Part shown: in pieces, positions 28,408 through 36,124 of the stretch
Position numbering within the stretch: the stretch's first letter is position 1
Layout: each line of letters opens with the position of its first letter
NCBI RefSeq assembly: GCF_001886815.1
Contig: NZ_CP018099.1
Location: 4,524,501 to 4,588,500, forward strand
Length of the DNA: 64,000 nt
Direction of reading: 5' to 3'
Source: Caldithrix abyssi DSM 13497
Lineage (GTDB): Bacteria; Calditrichota; Calditrichia; Calditrichales; Calditrichaceae
Position numbers and translations under genes: made by a program
Notes under the pieces: model-generated
Database searches by the model: none
Told to the model about the DNA's origin: nothing
Seen by the model: the letters and a program-made list of their open reading frames with translations, nothing else

Positions 28408-28956
28408 CAAACGAAGTTTTGTGCGAATTAATCCGGAATGACTGGCCGAAATGCCCCGAATTCTACACGAAAGGTTTGAGTCAGAGGCAAATACTTTCGA
28501 AAATAACGCATGCTGATCCTCCCGGCGGCGACAGAGATTCTCCCAAAGGGACTCCTACGGAGGAATCCCCCTGGGAGTGCCTCAAGAAAAAGCCCGCCAT
28601 TTGGCGGGCTTTTTTAGTTTCAAACAAACGAAGCGTTGTACGAATTGAGCCGGAATTAATGGCCGAAACGACCGGAACTCTACACGAAAGACTTGAGTCA
28701 GAGGCAAATACTTTCGAAAATAACGCATGCTGATTTTTGACGGCGACAGGGGTTCTCCCACAGGGACTCCTACGGAGGAATCCCTTGGGAGTGCCTCAAG
28801 AAAAAGCCCGCCATTTGGCGGGCTTTTTTTGTTTCAAACAAACTAAGTTTTGTGCGAATTAAGCCGGAATGACTGGCCGAAATAACCGGAATTCTACACG
28901 AAAGGTTTGAGTCAGAGGCAAATACTTTCAAAAAGAACGCATGCTGATTTTCACGA

Positions 28957-29964
28957 CGGCGACAGGGGTTCTCCCACAGGGACTCCTACGGAGGAATCCC
29001 CTTGGGAGTGCTTCTGAAAAAAGACCGCTTTTTGGGCGGGCTTTTTGTTTTCGTGATTGGGGATGTTCAGCAGATTTGAGTAAGAGATAAGTCTTTTTAA
29101 AAAAACGCATGCTGATTTTCACGACGGCGACAGGGGTTCTCCCACAGGGACTCCTGCGGAGGAATCCCCTTGGGAGTGCTTCTGAAAAAAGACCGCTTTT
29201 TGGGCGGGCTTTTTTGTTTTAGAGATTGGTAATGTTCCGCAGATTTGAGTAGGAGATAAGTCCTTTCAAAAAAACGCATGCTGATTTTTCGACGGCGACA
29301 GGGGTTCTCCCACAGGGACTCCTACGGAGGAATCCCCTTGGGAGTGCTTCTGAAAAAAGACCGCTTTTTGGGCGGGCTTTTTTGTTTTAGAGATTGGTAA
29401 TGTTCCGCAGATTTGAGTAGGAGATAAGTCCTTTCAAAAAAACGCATGCTGATTTTTCGGCGGCGACAGGGGTTCTCCCACAGGGACTCCTACGGAGGAA
29501 TCCCCTTGGGAGTGCTTCTGAAAAAAGACCGCTTTTTGGGCGGGCTTTTTGTTTTCGTGATTGGGGATGTTCAGCAGATTTGAGTAAGAGATAAGTCTTT
29601 TTAAAAAAACGCATGCTGATTTTCACGACGGCGACAGGGGTTCTCCCACAGGGACTCCTACGGAGGAATCCCCTTGGGAGTGCTTCTGAAAAAAGACCGC
29701 TTTTTGGGCGGGCTTTTTGTTTTCGTGATTGGGGATGTTCAGCAGATTTAAGTAAGAGATAAGTCTTTTTAAAAAAACGCATGCTGATTTTCACGACGGC
29801 GACAGGGGTTCTCCCACAGGGACTCCTGCGGAGGAATCCCCTTGGGAGTGCTTCTGAAAAAAGACCGCTTTTTGGGCGGGCTTTTTTGTTTTAGAGATTG
29901 GTAATGTTCCGCAGATTTGAGTAGGAGATAAGTCCTTTCAAAAAAACGCATGCTGATTTTTCGG
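28957..29964 (+). repeat. short-unit block of the array: six units of exactly 168 bp
   Basis: Units start at 28957, 29125, 29293, 29461, 29629 and 29797, giving a strict 168-bp period over 1008 bp. In these units the post-hairpin sequence is CTTCTGAAAAAAGACCGC with terminator stem imperfect (GACCGCTTTTTGGGCGGGC). Two spacer subtypes occur in the order A-B-B-A-A-B: A has GTGATTGGGGATGTTCAGCAG, B has AGAGATTGGTAATGTTCCGCAG (quoted in part). The flanking blocks (28147-28956 and 29965-30548) use the long spacer beginning GTTTCAAACAAACGAAG. Confidence 0.88.
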
Positions 29965-30633
29965 CGGCGACAGGGGTTCTCCCACAGGGACTCCTGCGGA
30001 GGAATCCCCCTGGGAGTGCCTCAAGAAAAAGCCCGCCATTTGGCGGGCTCTTTTAGTTTCTAACGAACAAAGCGTTGTACGAATTGAGCCGGAATTAATG
30101 GCCGAAACGACCGGAACTCTACACGAAAGACTTGAGTCAGAGGCAAATACTTTCGAAAAGAAAACATGCTGATCTTCCCGGCGGCGACAGAGGTTCTCCC
30201 AAAGGGACTCCTGCGGAGGAATCCCCCTGGGAGTGCCTCAAGAAAGAGCCCGCCATTTGGCGGGCTTTTTTAGTTTCAAACAAACGAAGCGTTGTACGAA
30301 TTGAGCCGGAATTAATGGCCGAAACGACCGGAACTCTACACGAAAGACTTGAGTCAGAGGCAAATACTTTCGAAAAGAAAACATGCTGATCTTCCCGGCG
30401 GCGACAGAGGTTCTCCCAAAGGGACTCCTGCGGAGGAATCCCCCTGGGAGTGCCTCAAGAAAAAGCCCGCCATTTGGCGGGCTCTTTTAGTTTCTAACGA
30501 ACAAAGCGTTGTACGAATTGAGCCGGAATGACTGGAACTCTACACAGGCAGACGAAAAACCTTCAAAAACGACTGAAACAGCCGCTCAAAATACACCCCC
30601 CTGATTTATTATAGTCAAATATTTTAATAATAA

Positions 30634-30739
30634 AGTTATTAACAATATGTTAATAACTGTAGAGGGTGTGGATATGTGGATAACTCATTTTTTACACACC
30701 TAACTCCTTTCTTTTTAATATGTTAATTATTGTGGATAA
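30634..30739. promoter_or_regulatory. cluster of three DnaA-box-like sites beside an AT-rich palindrome
   Basis: Two perfect and one near-perfect copies of the complement of the DnaA box TTATCCACA within 73 bases, adjacent to a 25-bp AT-rich palindrome and the AT-rich run 30601-30660. This is the layout of a DnaA-binding locus with an unwinding-like element. No dnaA, dnaN or other origin-associated gene is nearby and gene orientation does not flip here, so a titration or regulatory site is as likely as an origin. Confidence 0.45.
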
Positions 30740-30840
30740 CTTTTTCGCCTATTTTTTGAGATATTTTACCTTGTTCTACCCTGATATTCGAGAGTCTGTA
30801 TTTTAACAGCTCTTATCTTACTTAATCGGAACTAAGGTAA

Positions 30841-30929
30841 ATATGACGGGAAGCCTTTTTTTGCTCTCTTACCGAAGGTCATACTATCTGTATGCCTTTA
30901 TGGGGGGGCCGAAGGTCTTCCCGCCATAT
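30841..30929 (-). ncRNA. structured noncoding end of the IS110 element; candidate bridge RNA
   Basis: Immediately 3' of the transposase. The ends pair over 13 positions with one mismatch (ATATGACGGGAAG at 30841-30853 against CTTCCCGCCATAT at 30917-30929). Inside, CCGAAGGTC occurs twice (30872-30880, 30909-30917), and CATAC/GTATG (30880-30894) forms a small hairpin. IS110-family elements encode a structured bridge RNA in a noncoding end that pairs with target and donor DNA; location 3' of the gene is typical of the IS1111 group. Assignment is inferred from position and structure only. Confidence 0.35.
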
Positions 30930-30944
30930 CTCAAATTGTTGCTT

Positions 30945-32186
30945 TTAGGCTGCTTTATTTGATTTTTTATAGCCTTCTATGTAGAAACTATCATCTCTTA
31001 CTAATGCAAAAATAATGGCTAATATCTTTCTGGATAACGCCGTTAAAGCCTTGGCGCTGGCCATCCCTTTCTCCTTATGTACCTGATAAACTTCTTGTAA
31101 GATACCTCTACTTGCATTGATGGCTATATAAAAAAGAGCTTTTCTTAATAAACTCCGACCGCGTTTGCTTATGTGATGTTTACCTTTATGTTGGCCAGAA
31201 CTGACTTCATACAGGTTTAATCCCGCTATCTTCTCTAACTCACGATAACTTTTATATCTGCGGATATCTCCTAACTCTCCTATTAAAATGGCTGCGATTA
31301 TGGGTCCTATCCCTTTTATGGATAATATGTTCCTGCTGTATGGCACTTCTTTTAAATAATTCTCTATCTCATCCTTTAGTGACTTTTGATAAGATTCTAA
31401 ACGATCTATCTGATCAAGATGTATCTTGATCTCCATTACAATGGACCGGGTTCCTTCTTTGATGCCTCCGCTCATCTTAGCAGCTTCATATAAAGCAAGG
31501 GCCTTTTCTTCACCTAATCGGTTTTTACTTACTGACTTTATTAGCTCTGTTAGCTTTGTTAAGCCTAAATCCAATATGAATTGAGGTAAAGTATAATGAG
31601 CCAAAAGATAACGTGAAGTCTTTGTAGTTAAATCTCTCATGACCTGAGAGAATTCCGGAAATATCTTAAATAACTGTCCCTCAATTCGATTATAACTCCT
31701 TCGTAGATCTTCAAGTATTTTCTCTCTTAAATGAACCAATTCGCGTAATTCCGCAAAAATTCCCTCTGGGATGATTACTGTTAAATATTTGTTTAATTCT
31801 ATTATATCTGCTATGACCTTTGGGTCTTTTTTATCTGTCTTATTGGGACTATTGTCCGTTAATTCTTTCAGGCGCTTGGTATGCATCGGATTTATTTGTA
31901 CAATCTCATAGCCCCTTCGATGTAGATAATGAATGAGCGCAAGCCCATAGCTGCCAGTGGATTCCAGGCCAAATAAACAATTCTTAAGACCGGTCTTTGC
32001 TCTGAAGCTTTCTACTTTTTTTAAAAAATATTCGAATCCTTTACCTGTGTTAAAAAACTTAAACACTTCTAACTCCTGACCATCTTTTGTACGTGCATAA
32101 CCGTAATTAAATTTTTTGCCTATATCCACTGTAACTAATAAGGTTTCTTCGTTGAATTTTCTCTCTTTTTTGTTTATTTTCCCCAT
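30945..32186 (-). CDS. IS110-family transposase
   Basis: 413 residues. The N-terminal RuvC-like DEDD domain shows the acidic residues in LVTVDIGKKFNYG, FGLESTGSYGLALI and NKTDKKDPKVIAD. The C-terminal Transposase_20 domain begins at the helix-hairpin-helix ILSIKGIGPIIAAILIGELG and contains the family Ser in EVSSGQHKGKHHISKRG, which precedes LRKALFYIAINASR. These enzymes act with a bridge RNA and do not leave long inverted repeats, so the element boundaries cannot be fixed from one copy. GGAG precedes the ATG at 32186. It looks intact and may be active. Confidence 0.93.
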   Translation of the reverse strand: MGKINKKERKFNEETLLVTVDIGKKFNYGYARTKDGQELEVFKFFNTGKGFEYFLKKVESFRAKTGLKNCLFGLESTGSYGLALIHYLHRRGYEIVQINPMHTKRLKELTDNSPNKTDKKDPKVIADIIELNKYLTVIIPEGIFAELRELVHLREKILEDLRRSYNRIEGQLFKIFPEFSQVMRDLTTKTSRYLLAHYTLPQFILDLGLTKLTELIKSVSKNRLGEEKALALYEAAKMSGGIKEGTRSIVMEIKIHLDQIDRLESYQKSLKDEIENYLKEVPYSRNILSIKGIGPIIAAILIGELGDIRRYKSYRELEKIAGLNLYEVSSGQHKGKHHISKRGRSLLRKALFYIAINASRGILQEVYQVHKEKGMASAKALTALSRKILAIIFALVRDDSFYIEGYKKSNKAA

Positions 32187-32634
32187 GACTATGCTCCTTT
32201 CTTTTTTTTTAAATCAGCTTACAATTTAAGGAGTATAGTCTTTTCTTTCATCCTTTTGTTGACAACTATAATATAGTAAGCTTTTGCCTGTGGAAACTAC
32301 TTGCCACAAAAAACTTTGCAACCAGAGGCAGGCCATGGAATAAGAATGCAGAATAAATCAACGGTGTCGGATTGGGAACTTCTGCGTTTGATGATTTTGC
32401 TTTGTTAAGGGAAGAGAAGGAGCGCTCTGTCAGAGCGCTCCATTTGTGCGGCGGAGGTCATGGCCCGGGGCGTTGCCCCGGGCCAACTAACCCCATCTAT
32501 TTTAAAATCGCAAACCAATTAGCCGCAATACGCTCTCCCAAACAATAGGAATTAATGCTTTTTGTCATTAACTTTTAATACACATCAGATTTTTTGCCGC
32601 AGTGGTCTGAAAAAAATACCAGCCTTTTTAACTC
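32187..32634. other. spacer upstream of the IS110 transposase
   Basis: No gene. Contains AT-rich sequence with TTGACA-like and TATAAT-like parts near 32240-32275 that could drive nothing on the minus strand with certainty. A two-hairpin repeat at 32419-32484 is listed separately. The right end of the IS element probably lies here but shows no recognisable terminus. Confidence 0.4.
32419..32484 (+). repeat. two-hairpin intergenic repeat, copy 1
   Basis: GGAGCGCTCTG-T-CAGAGCGCTCC (32419-32441, perfect palindrome), then a linker CGGCGGAGGTCAT, then GGCCCGGGGCGTTGCCCCGGGCC (32462-32484, 10-bp stem). The same two hairpins with the same linker recur in reverse orientation at 62061-62126. Probably a REP/BIME-like element. 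Confidence 0.7.
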
Positions 32635-32662
32635 AAAAAGCCCGACATACGTCGGGCTTTTT
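32635..32662. terminator. bidirectional intrinsic terminator
   Basis: AAAAAGCCCGAC-ATAC-GTCGGGCTTTTT, a perfect 12-bp stem with A and T runs on both sides. Ends the minus-strand calcium-repeat protein gene 31 bases after its stop codon. Confidence 0.9.
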
Positions 32663-32692
32663 CGGTTGTTTTATTTGGGGGGGGTAGAAGGA

Positions 32693-33193
32693 CTATTTGA
32701 TGCCTCGTTTAGCGTTGCCTTTGGGGCCGGTGCCGTCACATTCGCCTGTTCCAAGGCCCGTTCCCTGTGTGGCGCCCTGCATTTTACCTTTGCCCAACTG
32801 ACGACCGGTGCCATCCTGAGGACGAACATAATCCGGGTCCTGACCATTGGGAATGCCGTCGCCGTCCGAATCGATGGCGTTGTCGTTAATCCCGTCGCCG
32901 TCCAGATCAACAAAGCCGGCGTTGCTGTTGCCCTTGCGCATTTTGGCCCCGGTGTAATCCGGATCCATTCCGTTGGGAATGCCGTCGCCGTCTGCATCCG
33001 GCGCGTTGTCATTGTAACCGTCGCCGTTGAGATCCACAAAGCCTTTGACCTGGCCCTGAGCGCCGTTCATAACTTTAGATTGGTATTTGAAACCATGACG
33101 ATATTGGTTTTGCACCTGTAAAGAGTCCTGTGCAAAAACGTTGCTGGCAAAGAAGATTGCCACTAAGCCTAAGATTGCGAGTAAGTTCTTCAT
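32693..33193 (-). CDS. small exported protein with DxDGDGIPNG calcium-binding repeats
   Basis: 166 residues. Signal peptide MKNLLAILGLVAIFFASNVFA, cleaved before QDSLQ. The mature protein has two pairs of loops of thrombospondin type 3/EF-hand character: VDLNGDGYNDNAPDADGDG and VDLDGDGINDNAIDSDGDG, each followed by IPNGxDPDY. The Asp/Asn spacing fits Ca2+ coordination. The C-terminal 40 residues are Gly/Lys-rich and low complexity. A strong AAGGAGG site precedes the ATG and a terminator follows. Role unknown; possibly cell-surface or matrix. Confidence 0.8.
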   Translation of the reverse strand: MKNLLAILGLVAIFFASNVFAQDSLQVQNQYRHGFKYQSKVMNGAQGQVKGFVDLNGDGYNDNAPDADGDGIPNGMDPDYTGAKMRKGNSNAGFVDLDGDGINDNAIDSDGDGIPNGQDPDYVRPQDGTGRQLGKGKMQGATQGTGLGTGECDGTGPKGNAKRGIK

Positions 33194-34122
33194 TTTGAAC
33201 CTCCTTGATTTTTGGTTTTACTTTAATTCAATTTCGCTATTAATAATGTCAAAAGCCGTGCCAAAAAATTTAATGCAGTTTAAAGCGTTGAAATTAAAGG
33301 TCTTATAAATAATGAGTTTTTTACGTCCCATGCGGCTTCCCGACAGGCCGGTCGTTTTAAAGTACCGCAAGGTCGATTTAACCTGTACCTAAGCAAATCA
33401 GGAGCGAAAGAATTATTAAATGACTTTTTGACAAATGAAAACAAATTGTAAAATTTTAGGCATCACGCCGACCTCTTTTGTTCAAAAAGCAATGCTGAGC
33501 AAAGCCTGGCGTTTGCATACCAATGGATTCCGCTTATATCCAATTCCAAATCATGGCCAATTACCTGGAGCAATTACACAAAATGAGGATTTGATAAATT
33601 GCCTGGCATCACAATAAGAATAAATTTAAAGAGTCCGCTCTTAAAAGGTATTATTATCGAATTTCATTTAAATGGGTCTATTGTTTTTATTTAAATTACA
33701 TAAAATATATTCGTGAAATTCGTGGTTTTTATACTGAACTCATTTAAAGTAAGTTTTACAATCATTGCTGAAAATTCATATAACATAACATATCTCCAGG
33801 AGTGTAAAATTGATTTTAAGAAGTAACATAGAGTTCTGCAAAATGTAAATTTTAGTGTCATTTCGAGGAGCGTAGCGACGAGAAATCTTCTGTTTTTGTA
33901 GATGTTAAAAGATTCCCAATCCTGATGAATCGGGATTCCAAATGATCTTTTTGTGCATTTTGTAGAACTCTAAGAGGTAACAGAATAAAGAGGCAAGGTT
34001 TTAGGATGGACGATCGGGCGAAAAAAAGGCGGATTTTAATGGCAAGCATTTGTTTTGAATTTACTATGTGCTTAAATTCGCTATTGTATTAGGTCAATTA
34101 TATAAACTGAAAGGAGCATCAA
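33194..34122. other. 0.93-kb spacer with MITE copy, no gene supported
   Basis: A 60-codon open frame on the plus strand at 33435-33617 has no ribosome-binding site and no recognisable motif and is not called. MITE family 2 copy 2 occupies 33829-33972. The rest is AT-rich and should include promoters for the divergent neighbours. Confidence 0.5.
33819..33982 (+). mobile_element. MITE family 2, copy 2 (144 bp)
   Basis: The element is 33829-33972, the same length as copy 1. Terminal inverted repeats are TAGAGTTCTGCAAAATG and the complement of TAGAGTTCTACAAAATG. It is flanked by AGAAGTAACA (33819-33828) and AGAGGTAACA (33973-33982), a 10-bp target duplication with one difference. Interior GTCATTTCGAGGAGCG...GAGAAATCTTCTG matches the reverse complement of copy 1 with few differences in the first half and more in the second. 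Confidence 0.85.
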
Positions 34123-35079
34123 ATGTTAAACAAAATGGCTGTAATTGGCGGTGGAAATATTGGCGGCGTTTTAGTTCAGGAAATTGTTAAACGCCGTCTG
34201 GCCAGAGAGGTGGCTCTGGTTGACGTAAAAGAACCTGATCTGGCTAAAGGTAAATGCCTGGATATTGCCGAAGGCACGCCGGTCGTCCATTCCGACATCC
34301 GGGCCGTAGGCGCTAAAACCTACGATATTATTAAAGATGCAGAACTGGTCATCAACACGGCCGGCGTCCCACGTACGGTTCGCCCGGATGGCACCATTCC
34401 TACACGGGAAGAATTATTAACGACTAACCTCAAAATCACCGACCTGGTAAGCGAAGGCATTCAAAAATACTGCCCCAATGCTATGATTATTTCTGTTGCC
34501 AATCCGCTGGATGCCATTGTTTACCGACTGTTCATGAATTTGAAGCCCTCACGCGAAAAATTAGTGGGCATGGCCGGTGTTTTGGATTCCAGTCGCTATC
34601 GTTATTTTGTGGCTGAAGAAGCCGGCGTGAGTGTGGAAAATGTGGAAGCGCTGGTTTTGGGCGGCCATGGCGACACCATGGTGCCCATCCGCTCTGCATG
34701 CCGTATTGCCGGAATGCCGGTTGAAAAATTCATCTCCCCGGAAAAATTGGAAGCCATTGAAACCAGAACCCGCAAAGCCGGCGGCGAAGTGGTTAATCTG
34801 TTAGGCACTGGTTCGGCCTTTGTATCTCCTGCCTGGAGCGCTTTAGAAATGGCAGAAGCCATCATCTTTGATAAAAAGAAAATTATGGCGGCCAGCGCGT
34901 TGTTAAAAGGCGAATACGGCGTTGACGGCCTGTTCATCGGCGTTCCGGTTATTTTGGGCAAGGGCGGCGTTGAAAAAGTGATTGAAATTGACATGACCGA
35001 TTCTGAACGCGAACGGTTTAACAAATCCATCGAAGCGGTCCGCAAAACCACCAATGAAGTTATCGAGATGACGAAATAA
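34123..35079 (+). CDS. mdh: malate dehydrogenase (LDH-type)
   Basis: 318 residues. NAD-dependent interconversion of malate and oxaloacetate in the TCA cycle. N-terminal Rossmann motif VIGGGNIGGVLVQEI, then ALVDVKEPDLAKGKCLDIAEG, substrate loop GVPRTVRPDGTIPTREELL with the Arg pair favouring malate over lactate, VANPLDAIVY, and the catalytic His in LVLGGHGDTMVPI. Belongs to the [LDH-like] MDH group common in FCB bacteria. GGAG site eleven bases before the ATG; a terminator follows. Confidence 0.92.
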   Translation: MLNKMAVIGGGNIGGVLVQEIVKRRLAREVALVDVKEPDLAKGKCLDIAEGTPVVHSDIRAVGAKTYDIIKDAELVINTAGVPRTVRPDGTIPTREELLTTNLKITDLVSEGIQKYCPNAMIISVANPLDAIVYRLFMNLKPSREKLVGMAGVLDSSRYRYFVAEEAGVSVENVEALVLGGHGDTMVPIRSACRIAGMPVEKFISPEKLEAIETRTRKAGGEVVNLLGTGSAFVSPAWSALEMAEAIIFDKKKIMAASALLKGEYGVDGLFIGVPVILGKGGVEKVIEIDMTDSERERFNKSIEAVRKTTNEVIEMTK

Positions 35080-35090
35080 TTATGTGTACA

Positions 35091-35128
35091 AAATAGTCTC
35101 CTGTACTGAGCAGGCAGGAGACTATTTT
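35091..35128 (+). terminator. intrinsic terminator after mdh
   Basis: AAATAGTCTCCTG / CAGGAGACTATTT, 13-bp stem with an 11-base loop, followed by TTTAC. Lies 12 bases after the mdh stop. Confidence 0.85.
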
Positions 35129-35170
35129 ACCGTTTTCATAAGTGATATTGATTAAGTTTAGGAGGAAGCC

Positions 35171-35848
35171 ATGGGGAAATTAAAATATTTAAGTCATTCG
35201 GCATGGCTCATTGAAACCGCTGGTCACCGTATAGCCATCGATCCATTTTTAGAAGGCAATCCCAAAGCCCCAATGAAACCAACGGATGTAAAAGCCGATT
35301 TTATCGTGGTCACCCATGCTCACGGAGATCATCTTGGCGACGCCATTCCCATTGCTAAATCATCGGGCGGAACGATTATCTCTAATTTTGAAATTTACAA
35401 CTATGTGACCAACCAGGGCGCCAATGCGCATCCCATGCATATCGGCGGCTCACACCAGTTCCCGTTTGGACGGGTAAAGCTGGTTCCTGCCTGGCACGGA
35501 TCGTCTTTTCCTGATGGCAGTTACGGCGGCACCCCGGCAGGGGTTGTTTTAACTGTTGAAGGCAAAAATATTTACCACACAGGCGACACCGGTCTCTTTC
35601 TGGATATGCAGCTGATCGGCGAGATGACGCCCATTGATATCTTTCTGGTTAATATTGGCGATAATTTTACCATGGGCATCGACGATGCCGTTAAAGCCGT
35701 TGAACTGGTCAAGCCCAAATTAACCATTCCCATGCATTACCAAACCTTTGATGTGATCGATGTGGATCCGAATGAATTCGTAAAAAAAGTCCGGGACAAA
35801 GGCTTTGAAGTAAAATTGCTTGACTTTGGCCAGAGTATGGATTTTTAA
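35171..35848 (+). CDS. UPF0173 metal-dependent hydrolase
   Basis: 225 residues, metallo-beta-lactamase fold. The metal-binding motif HAHGDH is in IVVTHAHGDHLGDAIP; other conserved segments are YLSHSAWLIETAGHRIAIDP, HPMHIGGSHQF, YHTGDTGLFLDM and PMHYQTFDVID, which supply the further His/Asp ligands. Matches the YtkL/UPF0173 family, of uncertain substrate. AGGAGG precedes the ATG; 91 bases after mdh and separated by a terminator, so independently transcribed. Confidence 0.88.
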   Translation: MGKLKYLSHSAWLIETAGHRIAIDPFLEGNPKAPMKPTDVKADFIVVTHAHGDHLGDAIPIAKSSGGTIISNFEIYNYVTNQGANAHPMHIGGSHQFPFGRVKLVPAWHGSSFPDGSYGGTPAGVVLTVEGKNIYHTGDTGLFLDMQLIGEMTPIDIFLVNIGDNFTMGIDDAVKAVELVKPKLTIPMHYQTFDVIDVDPNEFVKKVRDKGFEVKLLDFGQSMDF

Positions 35849-35863
35849 CCCACACCGCCTTTT

Positions 35864-35901
35864 AAGCCCCACAGATTACTTTTATCGGTGGGGCTTTTTT
35901 T
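35864..35901 (+). terminator. intrinsic terminator after the UPF0173 gene
   Basis: AAGCCCCAC / GTGGGGCTT, 9-bp stem with a 15-base loop and a T7 run. Starts 15 bases after the stop codon. Confidence 0.88.
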
Positions 35902-36124
35902 ATATTTTGACAACTGAATTCGCTCTAAAAAGAGTGAGCTTTCATTTCGAACGAAGAGAAAAATCTTATAAGTACCACAAAAACAACCTTACTTTTCAAG
36001 GATTCTATGGTTGAAATACTAAAAAATACCTTTATAGAGTGAACTCACAAATAATTGCACTAAAAAAAAAGAATAAATAATTTGCACAACGTGTTGTGTT
36101 AAGGACTAAATAAGAGAATATTGA

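Larger units (their letters stand above)
28147..30548 (+). repeat. tandem array of 12 tRNA-Glu-3'-end-derived units, each with hairpin and terminator
   Basis: Using the invariant CGGCGACA as marker, copies start at 28309, 28526, 28741, 28957, 29125, 29293, 29461, 29629, 29797, 29965, 30182 and 30399, after the tRNA's own at 28115. Each unit holds, in order: the tRNA-Glu 3' strand of the anticodon stem and variable region (GGCGGCGACAGGGGTTC); a 22-bp insert in the T loop that builds a new hairpin; the rest of the T and acceptor 3' strands (GAATCCCCTTGGGAGTG); an intrinsic terminator; a spacer; and a conserved block TTGAGT...ACGCATGCTGAT leading into the next copy. Two spacer types exist: long (unit about 216 bp) and short (168 bp). 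The organisation parallels the rtT repeats after tRNA-Tyr in the E. coli tyrT operon. Function unknown. Confidence 0.9.
30549..30944. other. AT-rich spacer with palindrome and DnaA-box-like sites
   Basis: No gene. Contains a perfect 11-bp inverted repeat AGTTATTAACA-ATA-TGTTAATAACT at 30634-30658. Three DnaA-box-like sequences in the same orientation follow: TGTGGATAT (30667-30675, one mismatch) and TGTGGATAA (30675-30683 and 30731-30739, exact complements of TTATCCACA). The right part (30841-30929) is the structured end next to the IS110 transposase, described separately. Confidence 0.6.

Noticed and set aside
28093-30531. Open frames of 60-135 codons on both strands inside the tRNA-derived array, some crossing unit borders (basic peptides with repeated FLRRSPCG or SPKGTPAEESPWE).
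   Set aside because: They exist because unit length is close to a multiple of three, have no ribosome-binding sites, shift between units, and run through structural RNA and terminator hairpins. The protamine-like Tpr of E. coli rtT is a reminder that translation is possible, but nothing here supports it.
28147-30548. CRISPR-like array.
   Set aside because: Units are 168-217 bp, spacers are repeated rather than unique, and there are no cas genes in the window.
28115-30548. Serial integration of phages or islands at the tRNA-Glu 3' end (attachment-site repeats).
   Set aside because: No integrase or cargo is present, units are too short, and each copy has the same T-loop insert that a simple attachment-site duplication would not give. 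Kept only as a distant alternative.
30601-30745. Chromosomal origin of replication.
   Set aside because: No dnaA, dnaN, gidA or rpmH nearby and no switch of gene strand at this point; I keep only the DnaA-box cluster as an observation.
33435-33617. 60-codon open frame between the calcium-repeat protein and mdh.
   Set aside because: No ribosome-binding site or recognisable domain; lies in an AT-rich spacer with mobile-element remains.
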